Positions 1-7,285 of a stretch of DNA of 11,187 nt are shown in pieces. The stretch spans positions 1 through 11,187 of the forward strand of contig CAZXEH010000034.1 of the NCBI GenBank assembly GCA_964639885.1. Reading direction: 5' to 3'. The position numbers and the translations under genes are program-made. Each line of letters opens with the position of its first letter. Position 1 is the first letter of the stretch. Source of the stretch: JAGNLA01 sp964639885. Lineage in GTDB: Bacteria > Caldisericota > Caldisericia > JAAYUI01. The notes under the pieces were generated by a model that saw only the letters and a list, made by a program, of their open reading frames with translations, was not told where the DNA came from and did not search any database.

Positions 1-1746
1 GGTCTACTTCAGTATGATTACAAGGGCAATCTCGCCATGGGCAACTGCTGTGCGGTCGATTGCGAAAAAGCTGACCCGTGCCAGTGCGTATCAGTACTCC
101 TCTCCAAAAAAGATGGAGTGATCCAGGGAACTGACGATGCCGGCAAGCTTTGGAGGATAAATTTCCCGAAAGTTCCGTGGGATCTGGATTCGAAGCTGGA
201 GGATGGCCAAAGGTACCTGGTCAGGGGTTACCAGCGTGGCGTCGTCATTGACGCAATCGACTACGCAAAGACTGACATAGTAAACTACACAGACAAGAAG
301 ATTCCGCTTGTGCCTGACACAAAGAGCAGGAACAATTTGCTGTCCTTTGCCTTCAGGTATGGAGAGAAAACATTTGTATCGCTCAACCTCATTGGCTTCT
401 TTCCGCTGACCTATAAACTACCCATGATCAGAAATATTGATGAGCTTGGGAATATTGTTGAAGTGAACATTGGCTCGAAGAGCTACAAATTCAACGGCAC
501 AAGCCTGGAATTCAAAACCGAACCGCTCTACATCGGCGCAGCGACTTACATCGACCTTGACGACATGGCAAAGATTGCGCCACACAAAATTGTTTCGGTG
601 GACAAGGAAACTTTGAACATCAGGCTTTTCAACCGTGGCTACTACCAGCCGGCAAACGAAATTGCTTTCTGTGCCACAATTGACAAGGTGGACGTTGATA
701 AGATGACGGTCAATGCAACAGATGAGTTTAAAAGGAAGGTCAGCTTCCTGTTCCTGGATAAAAATGATGTGAGTGTGTTGAAGCCTGGCATGTGCTACAA
801 TTTCTCCGGTAAGAATTACGCCTGGACAGAGTTTGTTGTGTTTGACACCCCGACCCCAGCTGACTGCCCGTGTGGTGGAGGACAGACGACCCATGAAGTG
901 ATCCTTGGAACGATCAAATCTGTTGACTGCGAAAAGCGTGAAATCACGGTTGAAGACAAGGGAGGAAATTCCTTCAGGTGTGTTCTCCCCGATTCTTCAA
1001 AAGACTGCAGCCTTCTCCAGGCAGGTCAAAATGTCGGCATCGAAGCCGAGAAAATCGAGACCAACAAGTATAAGATAGTCTACAAGTGGCATTTCAACAA
1101 ATTGCCCGAATCTGTGGCCAGAAAGGTGACACTGAGGGTCGGTGAGAAAACTGCAACCGTCGAGAACGAAAAGGACATCTATCTTGGGTATCCGATAAAG
1201 ATGGTCAACGGCGAGCCTTGCATATCCAAATATGCCCTTTCCAGACTCTTCCCTTCATCGGTCAGGGTGATGCAGATGGACGGCCGTTACAGGATCAGCA
1301 TCTGGGGGCATGTGATCAATTTCTGGATTGGTCAAAACGAAGCGATGATTGATGGTGTCGTTACAAAAATTCCGGTTCCGATGGGCTTTTATGAAGGACA
1401 AATTGTCATTCCGCTCTCAACGATATTTTCAACCATCGGGTTGGTGTTTGCTGTGACAGATGATGGAAAGACAATTGTTGCTGAAATGAAGTATTGTCCG
1501 ATCCCACTTGAAGCGACAGCCTCGATATCTGAGGAACCGTTTGACAGCATTCTCGCCGTAAACGGGGTGGAGCTGACAGGAGGATCGCTGGATATGCTGT
1601 ATAAAATCAGGGTTTCAGACCTGACACAGCTCAAGGACATAAAACCAGGCTCATGCATTAAAGGGATTTTCCGAAGCTTCTGGCTTTTTGACAAACTTGA
1701 ACTGTTTGCCCAGTCGATTGAACCAATCGAGTGCCCTCAACCGTAA
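1..1746 (+). CDS. Modular stalk-domain / OB-like repeat protein, 5'-partial
   Basis: The frame is open from base 1, so the ATG at 37 is probably internal: nothing after it resembles a signal peptide and the preceding codons fit the end of a module. 581 residues are visible (Gly at base 1 = residue 1). Modules in order: a cysteine-rich joint (C16, C17, C21, C27, C29); an OB-like small beta-barrel at about 28-88; a divergent copper-amine-oxidase-N-like stalk domain at about 112-210; two OB-like modules at about 221-282 and 298-362, separated by a second joint with the motif DCPCGGG (C289, C291); a clear stalk domain at about 375-498, with the typical IVIPLSTIFSTIGL helix-strand motif; and a last OB-like module at about 502-578 ending in ECPQP. 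The stalk family (PF07833-like) is common in exported bacterial proteins and is not itself an oxidase. The OB-like assignment is inferred from the pattern G-x-I-x-x-V-D...V-x-D-x-x-G. The next gene, 41 bases downstream, has the same architecture and is probably co-transcribed. Exact function is unknown. Confidence 0.85.
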   Translation, partial: GLLQYDYKGNLAMGNCCAVDCEKADPCQCVSVLLSKKDGVIQGTDDAGKLWRINFPKVPWDLDSKLEDGQRYLVRGYQRGVVIDAIDYAKTDIVNYTDKKIPLVPDTKSRNNLLSFAFRYGEKTFVSLNLIGFFPLTYKLPMIRNIDELGNIVEVNIGSKSYKFNGTSLEFKTEPLYIGAATYIDLDDMAKIAPHKIVSVDKETLNIRLFNRGYYQPANEIAFCATIDKVDVDKMTVNATDEFKRKVSFLFLDKNDVSVLKPGMCYNFSGKNYAWTEFVVFDTPTPADCPCGGGQTTHEVILGTIKSVDCEKREITVEDKGGNSFRCVLPDSSKDCSLLQAGQNVGIEAEKIETNKYKIVYKWHFNKLPESVARKVTLRVGEKTATVENEKDIYLGYPIKMVNGEPCISKYALSRLFPSSVRVMQMDGRYRISIWGHVINFWIGQNEAMIDGVVTKIPVPMGFYEGQIVIPLSTIFSTIGLVFAVTDDGKTIVAEMKYCPIPLEATASISEEPFDSILAVNGVELTGGSLDMLYKIRVSDLTQLKDIKPGSCIKGIFRSFWLFDKLELFAQSIEPIECPQP

Positions 1747-1775
1747 TTAGATTATTAGATTGGGAACTTGTCAGC

Positions 1776-1780
1776 GGAGG
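1776..1780 (+). promoter_or_regulatory. Ribosome binding site deciding the start at 1788
   Basis: GGAGG lies 7 bases before the ATG at 1788 but only 1 base before the ATG at 1782. The spacing therefore selects MKRLLLV as the N-terminus, which is also a proper signal peptide. The upstream in-frame GTG at 1731 lies inside the previous gene and has no such site. Confidence 0.8.
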
Positions 1781-1787
1781 TATGCAC

Positions 1788-4700
1788 ATGAAACGATTGT
1801 TATTGGTTGTTGCAGCATTTGTCATTGCTTTTTCAGGCTTTACACCCCAGACAAAGGCGATTATGGGGAAAGAAGTGAGTTTCAGGCTTGGGAGTGACGA
1901 AGTAAAGATTGGTACAGACATCCTCAAGTTCTACCAGAAGCCGTTTGTAAACTGGTCGAAGGAATACTCGAAACTCAGCGTTGAAGACAGGATAATGATG
2001 AGCGCCAATGATTTCAGCAAGCTGCTGGTGCCGGTTATAAACGTGAGCAAATCTTCGGTCAGCTTTTACAACGCGTTCATCAGTGTCAATCTCTATGCAG
2101 GCGATGTAAACAGCTATGTCAATACAAAACCGGTCAAGCTCTTCCCGAAGGCCGAGGTTTTTGGCAAATTCCTGATGCTCCCCCTCAGGCAGACAGCTGA
2201 CATTTTTGGCTGCAAGATGACCTACAACCAGGCAACAGGCGATATAACGCTCACTCCTCCCGATGCAATAACAGAAGGCGCAAAAAAATCATCGGTTCAG
2301 AGCATTTCCATGCAGGTGACTGACGTTTTGCCCGAGACGAAGATGGTATATGGCCACGACACCTACGGCAGGGATGTAAAACTGTCAATGGAAAAGCTTG
2401 GGCTTGCCGGTATTGAGAAGGGCAAAAACTACAGATTCATTGTCAACTCCTACTTTGTCAACGGGTACAGATACGATCCGATCTACTTTGCACCGATTGC
2501 CGACATTTCACAATCGACAATCACCCTCTGGGACGGCCTTTCATCGATAAGGCATGACGGAGTTTTCAGAAGCTACAATGTAAACGCAATCACCAGGAAC
2601 ATCTCCGGTGTTTGGATGGTTGGAATTGATCTCCTGCCATACTACATGACCAGAGAGAAAGTCTCGGTCAACTTCGATCTCAAGTCCATGAAGATGAGGC
2701 TCTCAATCGGTGACAAAAACACAATCACTTTTGAAACCGGAAGCGCAACGGCAATCTGGGAGAAGGATGGCAAGAAGTCTGAGGTCAAACTCACAAGGGA
2801 ATCTGGATTTGTAGACGAATCCTTCCTGGTTCCGCTTGATTTTGTGTGTGAGGTGTTCAAAGCCACATACTCAACAAATGGAAAGTCAGTTACGATCAAG
2901 ATTCCGACGCCAATGGCCTGTGGAAGCATGGCACCCAAAACCCTCATTGATGTAACATCGGTCGACGAAAAGGGTGGAAAGCTCGAAGGAATCGTGCTTA
3001 TGAAAGACAAGGCCACGGTGAAGTTTGCCAACAAAAAGCTTCTTGCTGGCAAAAAACCGGCCGACCTCCTTGGAATCGATGTCTTTGAGAACCTGGATGA
3101 GAACGGGCAAAGTTATTTCCAGGCTTTTGATGTTGCAAAAACAAGGGACATCGACCCTGGCTCATATGGCGTTCACAAGTACACCTGTGTCGGTAAGGAT
3201 GATTTTGGCTCCATTTTTGAAGAAAACGGCAAGAAGTATTACTGCAAAAACTCGATGATAATCGCAGACGTCGGTGATTGCGTTCAAGTCACAGGCTACA
3301 CAACAAAGGGAATGGTCTCAGCTTTGGACAACTCAAGGTATTATGACTGCAAGACCGGCAAAGCTGCAGAAACAATGACTCTCAAGGTTTTGACTGAAGG
3401 AGCTGCCCCTGTTGCAGTTGACGGCAATGGCGCACGATTCGAGCTTGTTTTGCCACAAAAAACCTGGAATCTTTCTGCATTCTTTGTCAAAGATGCAAGC
3501 TACAATATCACTGGTTTTGTTGACGGTGGGAAGATCACAGTAAAATCATATTCCAGACAGCTCGAGCAGATAAAAAAAGTATATGAACAGACGCTTGTTC
3601 TCTTTGGCTACCCTGAGTCAACCGGTGATGTCTTCAAGTGGAATGACAGGATTTACGTGTATCTGAGCACTGCTTTTACCTTCTTTCCAAATACGGACAG
3701 CCAGTTCCGAAATTTCAAATTCCAGGACAAAACCATTAGGGTTAACGACACCATCTACTGCTCTGTTGACGACTTTGCCAGACTGAGAAATGGCACCTAC
3801 ACCTTTGACGAACAATCCGGAACAGTGAAAATATCTTACGAATACAACGAATATCAGTACAACCAGTCAACTTTGTGGTTTACGGTCATGCTGCTTGCTG
3901 TCAACCAACAAAACTGGAGCGTAAAGGCTGTAACAAACTTTGACGAAACCGTAACCCTTTATGTTCAGAGCAAAACAGACCTTGATAACTTCAAATGGGG
4001 CGATGCCATCACGGTCTTCTGCCAGAAGATGCCAGATACAACCTATGTTGTCACCTCATTTAAAAAGTTGTCGGTTAGTGAAGCCAGGAATTTTTATAAA
4101 TCAATGGCCTCATTCACTTTCACAGGCGATGTGACAGACGTTGGTGCAGCGACTTTTGATGTCAAGGATGCCGATGGCAGGACGGAGACGTTTGAAACTG
4201 CAGGCTTCAGTGTTGCTGTCGGTCAGAAGGTTGCCGTCGAGTTGATCAATGAAAACATAAAAAAACCTGTGTCTGTCTGGCAGGTTGGCGTAGGGTTTGA
4301 AAAAGTTTCGCAAACAGTTATTCTCGACCCCAACAAGCTTGATGCCGTGATGGTTGATGGCGTGTGGAAGATAACACACCGCCTGATTCCCCAGGTCAGG
4401 TTGGCAATCCAGTCTGGTGTGACAGCCGCTGGTTCGCCAACATCATCGTGCTACCAGTACAGGCTTGGCAACGGCAAACTCTTCATGTTCCTCAGGCAGG
4501 ATGAGGCCATTGTTAACGAGCAGACCGTCAAACTCAGCCAGAACCAGATATTCTCCGACCCATTCGAATACGACCAGTCCAAACCGCCCCTTGACCTCGA
4601 CTTCTCGTTCAAATCACTGGGAATTCCTTATGAAATCAAAAATGGCAAGATTGAGGCAAAAGTGGAAGCCCTCCCCAATCCTGGATCAGTAGCAACCATT

Positions 4701-4889
4701 GATACGACCGGCATCTTCGACGTGAGTGGTGGAAAAATCACAGTTGGCAAAAAACAGTACACACTTGTTTTTGACAGCAACCAGCAAAAACCAGCTGATG
4801 GACAGATTATCAGACTCACAGGAAGCATTACAAATTTCGGCCCGGACAGATTCTTTGTGAACAGTTTCGATGTCTGGGAACGTAAATAG
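1788..4889 (+). CDS. Large secreted stalk-domain / OB-like repeat protein
   Basis: 1033 residues from the ATG placed by the GGAGG site. Residues 1-24 form a Sec signal peptide (MKRLL, hydrophobic core, TKA before the likely cut). Four copper-amine-oxidase-N-like stalk regions are seen at about 28-158, 250-373, 595-690 and 843-960. The first is textbook, with LMLPLRQTADIFG at 129-141 followed by a Y-N-x-x-T-G-D-I-T-L ending. Between them lie OB-like small beta modules at about 170-240, 385-455, 460-520, 528-590, 695-760, 775-840 and a last one at about 966-1030. Those at 775-840 and 966-1030 match the pattern in the preceding gene most clearly. No sortase signal, C-terminal membrane helix or S-layer-homology domain is visible, so it may be released or held non-covalently. 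It shares architecture with the gene 41 bases upstream, probably through duplication, and is followed at once by a terminator. The stalk assignment is firm; the OB assignment and domain borders are inference; function is unknown. Confidence 0.9.
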   Translation: MKRLLLVVAAFVIAFSGFTPQTKAIMGKEVSFRLGSDEVKIGTDILKFYQKPFVNWSKEYSKLSVEDRIMMSANDFSKLLVPVINVSKSSVSFYNAFISVNLYAGDVNSYVNTKPVKLFPKAEVFGKFLMLPLRQTADIFGCKMTYNQATGDITLTPPDAITEGAKKSSVQSISMQVTDVLPETKMVYGHDTYGRDVKLSMEKLGLAGIEKGKNYRFIVNSYFVNGYRYDPIYFAPIADISQSTITLWDGLSSIRHDGVFRSYNVNAITRNISGVWMVGIDLLPYYMTREKVSVNFDLKSMKMRLSIGDKNTITFETGSATAIWEKDGKKSEVKLTRESGFVDESFLVPLDFVCEVFKATYSTNGKSVTIKIPTPMACGSMAPKTLIDVTSVDEKGGKLEGIVLMKDKATVKFANKKLLAGKKPADLLGIDVFENLDENGQSYFQAFDVAKTRDIDPGSYGVHKYTCVGKDDFGSIFEENGKKYYCKNSMIIADVGDCVQVTGYTTKGMVSALDNSRYYDCKTGKAAETMTLKVLTEGAAPVAVDGNGARFELVLPQKTWNLSAFFVKDASYNITGFVDGGKITVKSYSRQLEQIKKVYEQTLVLFGYPESTGDVFKWNDRIYVYLSTAFTFFPNTDSQFRNFKFQDKTIRVNDTIYCSVDDFARLRNGTYTFDEQSGTVKISYEYNEYQYNQSTLWFTVMLLAVNQQNWSVKAVTNFDETVTLYVQSKTDLDNFKWGDAITVFCQKMPDTTYVVTSFKKLSVSEARNFYKSMASFTFTGDVTDVGAATFDVKDADGRTETFETAGFSVAVGQKVAVELINENIKKPVSVWQVGVGFEKVSQTVILDPNKLDAVMVDGVWKITHRLIPQVRLAIQSGVTAAGSPTSSCYQYRLGNGKLFMFLRQDEAIVNEQTVKLSQNQIFSDPFEYDQSKPPLDLDFSFKSLGIPYEIKNGKIEAKVEALPNPGSVATIDTTGIFDVSGGKITVGKKQYTLVFDSNQQKPADGQIIRLTGSITNFGPDRFFVNSFDVWERK

Positions 4890-4906
4890 CATAATTCCAT
4901 AATCAG

Positions 4907-4934
4907 AAGGCTCCAGGATTCAGGAGCCTTTTTT
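4907..4934 (+). terminator. Rho-independent terminator after the stalk-protein operon
   Basis: An 8-bp perfect stem (AAGGCTCC / GGAGCCTT) with an 8-base loop is followed by a run of six T (4929-4934). It lies 17 bases after the stop at 4889 and ends the two-gene transcript before the promoter of the next gene. Confidence 0.9.
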
Positions 4935-4951
4935 ATTTGTGGCAGACGCAC

Positions 4952-4980
4952 CTGACTGGATTTGTTTTCAAGCGTAATAT
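4952..4980 (+). promoter_or_regulatory. Predicted sigma-70-type promoter for the glycoside-hydrolase-like gene
   Basis: A -35 box CTGACT (4952-4957) and a -10 box TAATAT (4975-4980) are separated by exactly 17 bases, just after the upstream terminator. Transcription would begin near 4987 and leave a very short leader before the AGGAGG site. The -35 shares CTGAC with the minus-strand promoter at 7221-7250. Confidence 0.5.
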
Positions 4981-4991
4981 ATTTAAAGATC

Positions 4992-4997
4992 AGGAGG
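4992..4997 (+). promoter_or_regulatory. Ribosome binding site deciding the start at 5004
   Basis: AGGAGG lies 6 bases before the ATG at 5004. The earlier in-frame start at 4962 would overlap the promoter and would put 14 residues ahead of the signal peptide. Confidence 0.85.
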
Positions 4998-5003
4998 TAC
5001 GGT

Positions 5004-6395
5004 ATGGCCATCAGGATTGTTTCGGTTGCTGTTTCACTCATGCTGCTTTTGTCGATTGTTCCAGCAAAATCTAATTCACGTCAGATCGATCTGCCCTTTG
5101 GAATCCATCCTGCTTCCATCTCTTACGGCAGGCAGGACGCAAGATCGTTTGAAGCTGCCCTGAAAATGAATGTTGGGTGGCACAGACCTCCAGTTTATGC
5201 CTTCCAGTTCATCATCCAGAAGGATATAAACAAGCCGGTTTATGATTTTTCAATGTTTGACAATCTCTATGGAGAAGTGCCACAGGGATTGCAAATTTGC
5301 GCCAACATTACTGCCGATACAGGGTTGCAAGATCACGGATATTTCGCCTCAAAAAGGACATACCTGCCAAAAGATATAGAATCTTACAGGAAGTTTGTTC
5401 GAGCAACCGTTGAAAGGTATGACGGTGACGGATTTGATGACATGCCAAACCTTAAAAATCCTGTAAAGTACTGGCAGGTTGACAACGAACCGAATGGAGC
5501 CAGAAAAGACTACGCCAAACTCCTCGAGATCACATACAAGGCCATCAAGGAGGCTGACACGGAATGCTGTGTGCTCATTGGCGGTGCGACAGGATTTCCT
5601 GACAAACTGGACTCGAACTTCAAACGGGATTTTGAACCCATTCTCAAGGTGCTAAACGGAAAATATTTCGATATTTTCGATTTTCACTGGTACGGAACCC
5701 TCAAGGAGTATGCCGGTTGCAGGAAATCCTACGAATTGATAAGAAAGACTCTGGACAAATATAACTTTGCAGGTGTTCCCGTGTGGATAACCGAGATGGG
5801 TTCGTACAGCGGGAAACCTGACGGGCCCATGAACCTTCCTTACCAGTCTGAAAATGACCAGGCAAATGATGTTTTCAGGAAACTCGTTAACCCTCTCGGT
5901 TACGGAGTCGAAAAAGTGTTTCTTGCCTTTGGGATGATCGAAGGATTTGTCGACGTCAATGATAACGAATATTTCGACAACACCGGCCTGATATATGATG
6001 GCATAGGCGAATATGACAAAGGCAGAGGTGTCAGGAAGCTTTCATACTGGACTTACAGGCTTGTGTCTGAAAAGCTTGGCGGTTGTGACTTCTCAGCCAT
6101 AAAGACCTTGCCCGCCGGTGACTCGGTGACAATTCTAAAGTTTAATGTTGGAGGGAACGAAGTCTACGCCTGCTGGCTCGATTGGTGGGAGAACAGCGTG
6201 GAATCAACAAAGATTGTTATTGAAGATGTCGAAAATGGCAAGTGGAAAGTGACAGAAGCGGTTCCAGAGAAGGATACCGGTAAGGATGTTCAGGAGTCGG
6301 ATTATCCAAAATTTTTCAAGACATCGACCGCTGAGGCCATCGACGGTAAACTTGTGTTCAAGCTTGGAAGAAATCCAGTTATAATCGAGCATTAA
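5004..6395 (+). CDS. Secreted clan-A glycoside-hydrolase-like protein (GH39/GH5-type)
   Basis: 463 residues. Residues 1-22 are a signal peptide (MAIRIVSVAVSLMLLLSIVPA). The rest reads as a (beta/alpha)8 barrel of glycoside hydrolase clan A. WQVDNEP at 157-163 supplies the strand-4 acid/base Glu162; DFHWYG at 226-231 is the strand-6 His/Tyr motif; and VWITEMGSYSG at 260-270 supplies the strand-7 nucleophile Glu264. Retaining hydrolases of this clan use exactly this pair, so the enzyme is probably active and retaining. YWTYRLVSEKLGG at 348-360 and the beta-rich tail (about 370-463) resemble the C-terminal sandwich that often closes GH39 and GH30 proteins. The gene is monocistronic, with its own promoter and a terminator directly after the stop. 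Substrate cannot be read from sequence; xylosidase, glucosidase and other glycan specificities all occur in this fold. The family number is uncertain, but catalytic competence is well supported by the motifs. Confidence 0.85.
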   Translation: MAIRIVSVAVSLMLLLSIVPAKSNSRQIDLPFGIHPASISYGRQDARSFEAALKMNVGWHRPPVYAFQFIIQKDINKPVYDFSMFDNLYGEVPQGLQICANITADTGLQDHGYFASKRTYLPKDIESYRKFVRATVERYDGDGFDDMPNLKNPVKYWQVDNEPNGARKDYAKLLEITYKAIKEADTECCVLIGGATGFPDKLDSNFKRDFEPILKVLNGKYFDIFDFHWYGTLKEYAGCRKSYELIRKTLDKYNFAGVPVWITEMGSYSGKPDGPMNLPYQSENDQANDVFRKLVNPLGYGVEKVFLAFGMIEGFVDVNDNEYFDNTGLIYDGIGEYDKGRGVRKLSYWTYRLVSEKLGGCDFSAIKTLPAGDSVTILKFNVGGNEVYACWLDWWENSVESTKIVIEDVENGKWKVTEAVPEKDTGKDVQESDYPKFFKTSTAEAIDGKLVFKLGRNPVIIEH

Positions 6396-6407
6396 ATCGA
6401 CTACAAT

Positions 6408-6444
6408 AAAAAACACCCCCTGAATCAGGGGGTGTTTTGTTTTT
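6408..6444. terminator. Bidirectional terminator between convergent genes
   Basis: An 11-bp perfect stem (AAAACACCCCC at 6410-6420 with GGGGGTGTTTT at 6428-6438) closes a 7-base loop, TGAATCA. A T-rich run follows on the plus strand (TTTTGTTTTT, 6435-6444), and A6 on the left side (6408-6413) gives a T-run on the minus strand. It serves both the hydrolase gene (stop 6395) and the convergent gene (stop at 6457). Confidence 0.92.
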
Positions 6445-6456
6445 CAAAAGTAATGA

Positions 6457-7197
6457 TTATTTGTAGACGAGAGTGAATGTCAGCGTCTTTGGTGCGCCGC
6501 AAGCAGGTCTAATTGTAACTTTGAAGGTTATCTTGCCGGTTATCTTCTTGTTGTGTGCGCCGACAACCACGTTTACTCTGCCGGCTTTGCCCGGGTCAAC
6601 TACAAAATTGTTTCTGGAGAACTTCATGACCGGATGGGATGATTCGAGATTGAAGGTGATCTTGTCAGAACATTTGTTGGTCAGGTCAAACGGGAATGTA
6701 TAGGCTGTCTGGCTGCTTGCCGTTTTGCCGTTTGGATTTGTCACCCAGCTTGCCACATAGTTGCAGCAAACCTGGTTTGTGTACCTAATTCTGAACTTGA
6801 CAACCTTGCCATTGCCCACTGTACAGGAGAACTTGATTGAGAACCAGACTTCGTTTCTTCCGTTCTGTGCTGGCATGATGACTTTGACCTTCACCTGTGT
6901 TTTTTCTCCGGATTTGAGTGAGAAACTCACCGGATCAAATGTCATGCCGGCATCGGTTGTCAAGAGTTTGACATCCTGCATGTTTGCGCAGTTGTTTGTG
7001 ACGTTTAGGGTGTAGACCCCTTCCTGGCCTGCTGTCATTGTGTTTTTGTCAGGATCGACAGTCCATGTTGTAACAAGATTCTGGCAAACTCCACCACCAC
7101 CACCGTTTCCTGGTCCCCTGCCCGCAAAAGCAGGTGCAACAAATATAAGTGAAGAGGCAATTACTGTTGCCAAAGCTATTGTTGTTAGTTTTTTCAT
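6457..7197 (-). CDS. Small secreted protein of two tandem Ig-like repeats
   Basis: 246 residues. A signal peptide covers 1-25 (MKKLTTIALATVIASSLIFVAPAFA), then a flexible glycine-rich linker at 26-36 (GRGPGNGGGGG). Two homologous beta-sandwich repeats follow, at about 38-141 and 144-246. Equivalent cysteines are C38/C144, C70/C176 and C125/C233; the first two in each repeat are exactly 32 residues apart, and C145 is extra. Both repeats share the T-N-[NK]-C motif, a P-x-x-F-x-[LV] strand and a final F-x-[IL]-x-Y strand. I do not recognise a named family; the fold call rests on the strand pattern and resembles bacterial Ig-like or DUF11-type domains. There is no anchor or catalytic motif. It has its own near-consensus promoter, a good RBS and a strong terminator, which suggests high expression, perhaps as a structural or adhesive envelope component (inference). 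It lies 88 bases downstream of the propeller gene. Confidence 0.88.
   Translation of the reverse strand: MKKLTTIALATVIASSLIFVAPAFAGRGPGNGGGGGVCQNLVTTWTVDPDKNTMTAGQEGVYTLNVTNNCANMQDVKLLTTDAGMTFDPVSFSLKSGEKTQVKVKVIMPAQNGRNEVWFSIKFSCTVGNGKVVKFRIRYTNQVCCNYVASWVTNPNGKTASSQTAYTFPFDLTNKCSDKITFNLESSHPVMKFSRNNFVVDPGKAGRVNVVVGAHNKKITGKITFKVTIRPACGAPKTLTFTLVYK
6460..7086 (-). repeat. Two tandem Ig-like repeats with matching cysteines
   Basis: Repeat 1 is coded by about 6775-7086 and repeat 2 by about 6460-6768, joined by only two or three residues. The proteins align over about 103 residues with few gaps. DNA identity is not obvious, so the duplication is old. Confidence 0.75.
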
Positions 7198-7203
7198 GAT
7201 TCA

Positions 7204-7210
7204 CTTCCTT
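7204..7210 (-). promoter_or_regulatory. Ribosome binding site of the Ig-repeat gene
   Basis: Read on the minus strand, AAGGAAG lies 6 bases before the ATG at 7197, which is the start of a classical signal peptide. Confidence 0.7.
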
Positions 7211-7220
7211 TCCATACAAA

Positions 7221-7250
7221 ATTATACGATTGGTTGTAGTTAAATGTCAG
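7221..7250 (-). promoter_or_regulatory. Near-consensus promoter of the Ig-repeat gene
   Basis: On the minus strand, CTGACA (7245-7250) and a perfect TATAAT (7221-7226) are separated by 18 bases. The predicted start of transcription near 7214 gives a leader of roughly 17 bases. No terminator is seen between this promoter and the stop of the upstream gene at 7286, so read-through from that gene may add to expression. Confidence 0.7.
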
Positions 7251-7285
7251 CTTCAGCTCAGTATGGTTGGAAAATGATGAAATAA

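Noticed and set aside
37..39. ATG as the true start of the first gene
   Set aside because: The frame is open to base 1, no signal peptide follows and the preceding residues fit a module end; the gene is more likely 5'-truncated by the window.
418..894. Minus-strand 158-residue open frame
   Set aside because: It lies wholly antisense to a well-supported modular gene, with no RBS or recognisable domain; the same holds for the other antisense frames.
1141..1491. Copper amine oxidase activity
   Set aside because: Only the N-terminal-type stalk fold is present; the catalytic domain and topaquinone motif are absent.
4962..5003. N-terminal extension of the hydrolase from 4962
   Set aside because: It would overlap the promoter and lacks an RBS; the AGGAGG at 4992-4997 fixes the start at 5004.
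7246..7260. Small hairpin (AGCT..AGCT) after the propeller gene as terminator
   Set aside because: The stem is only about 4 bp with no T-run; it is too weak to call.
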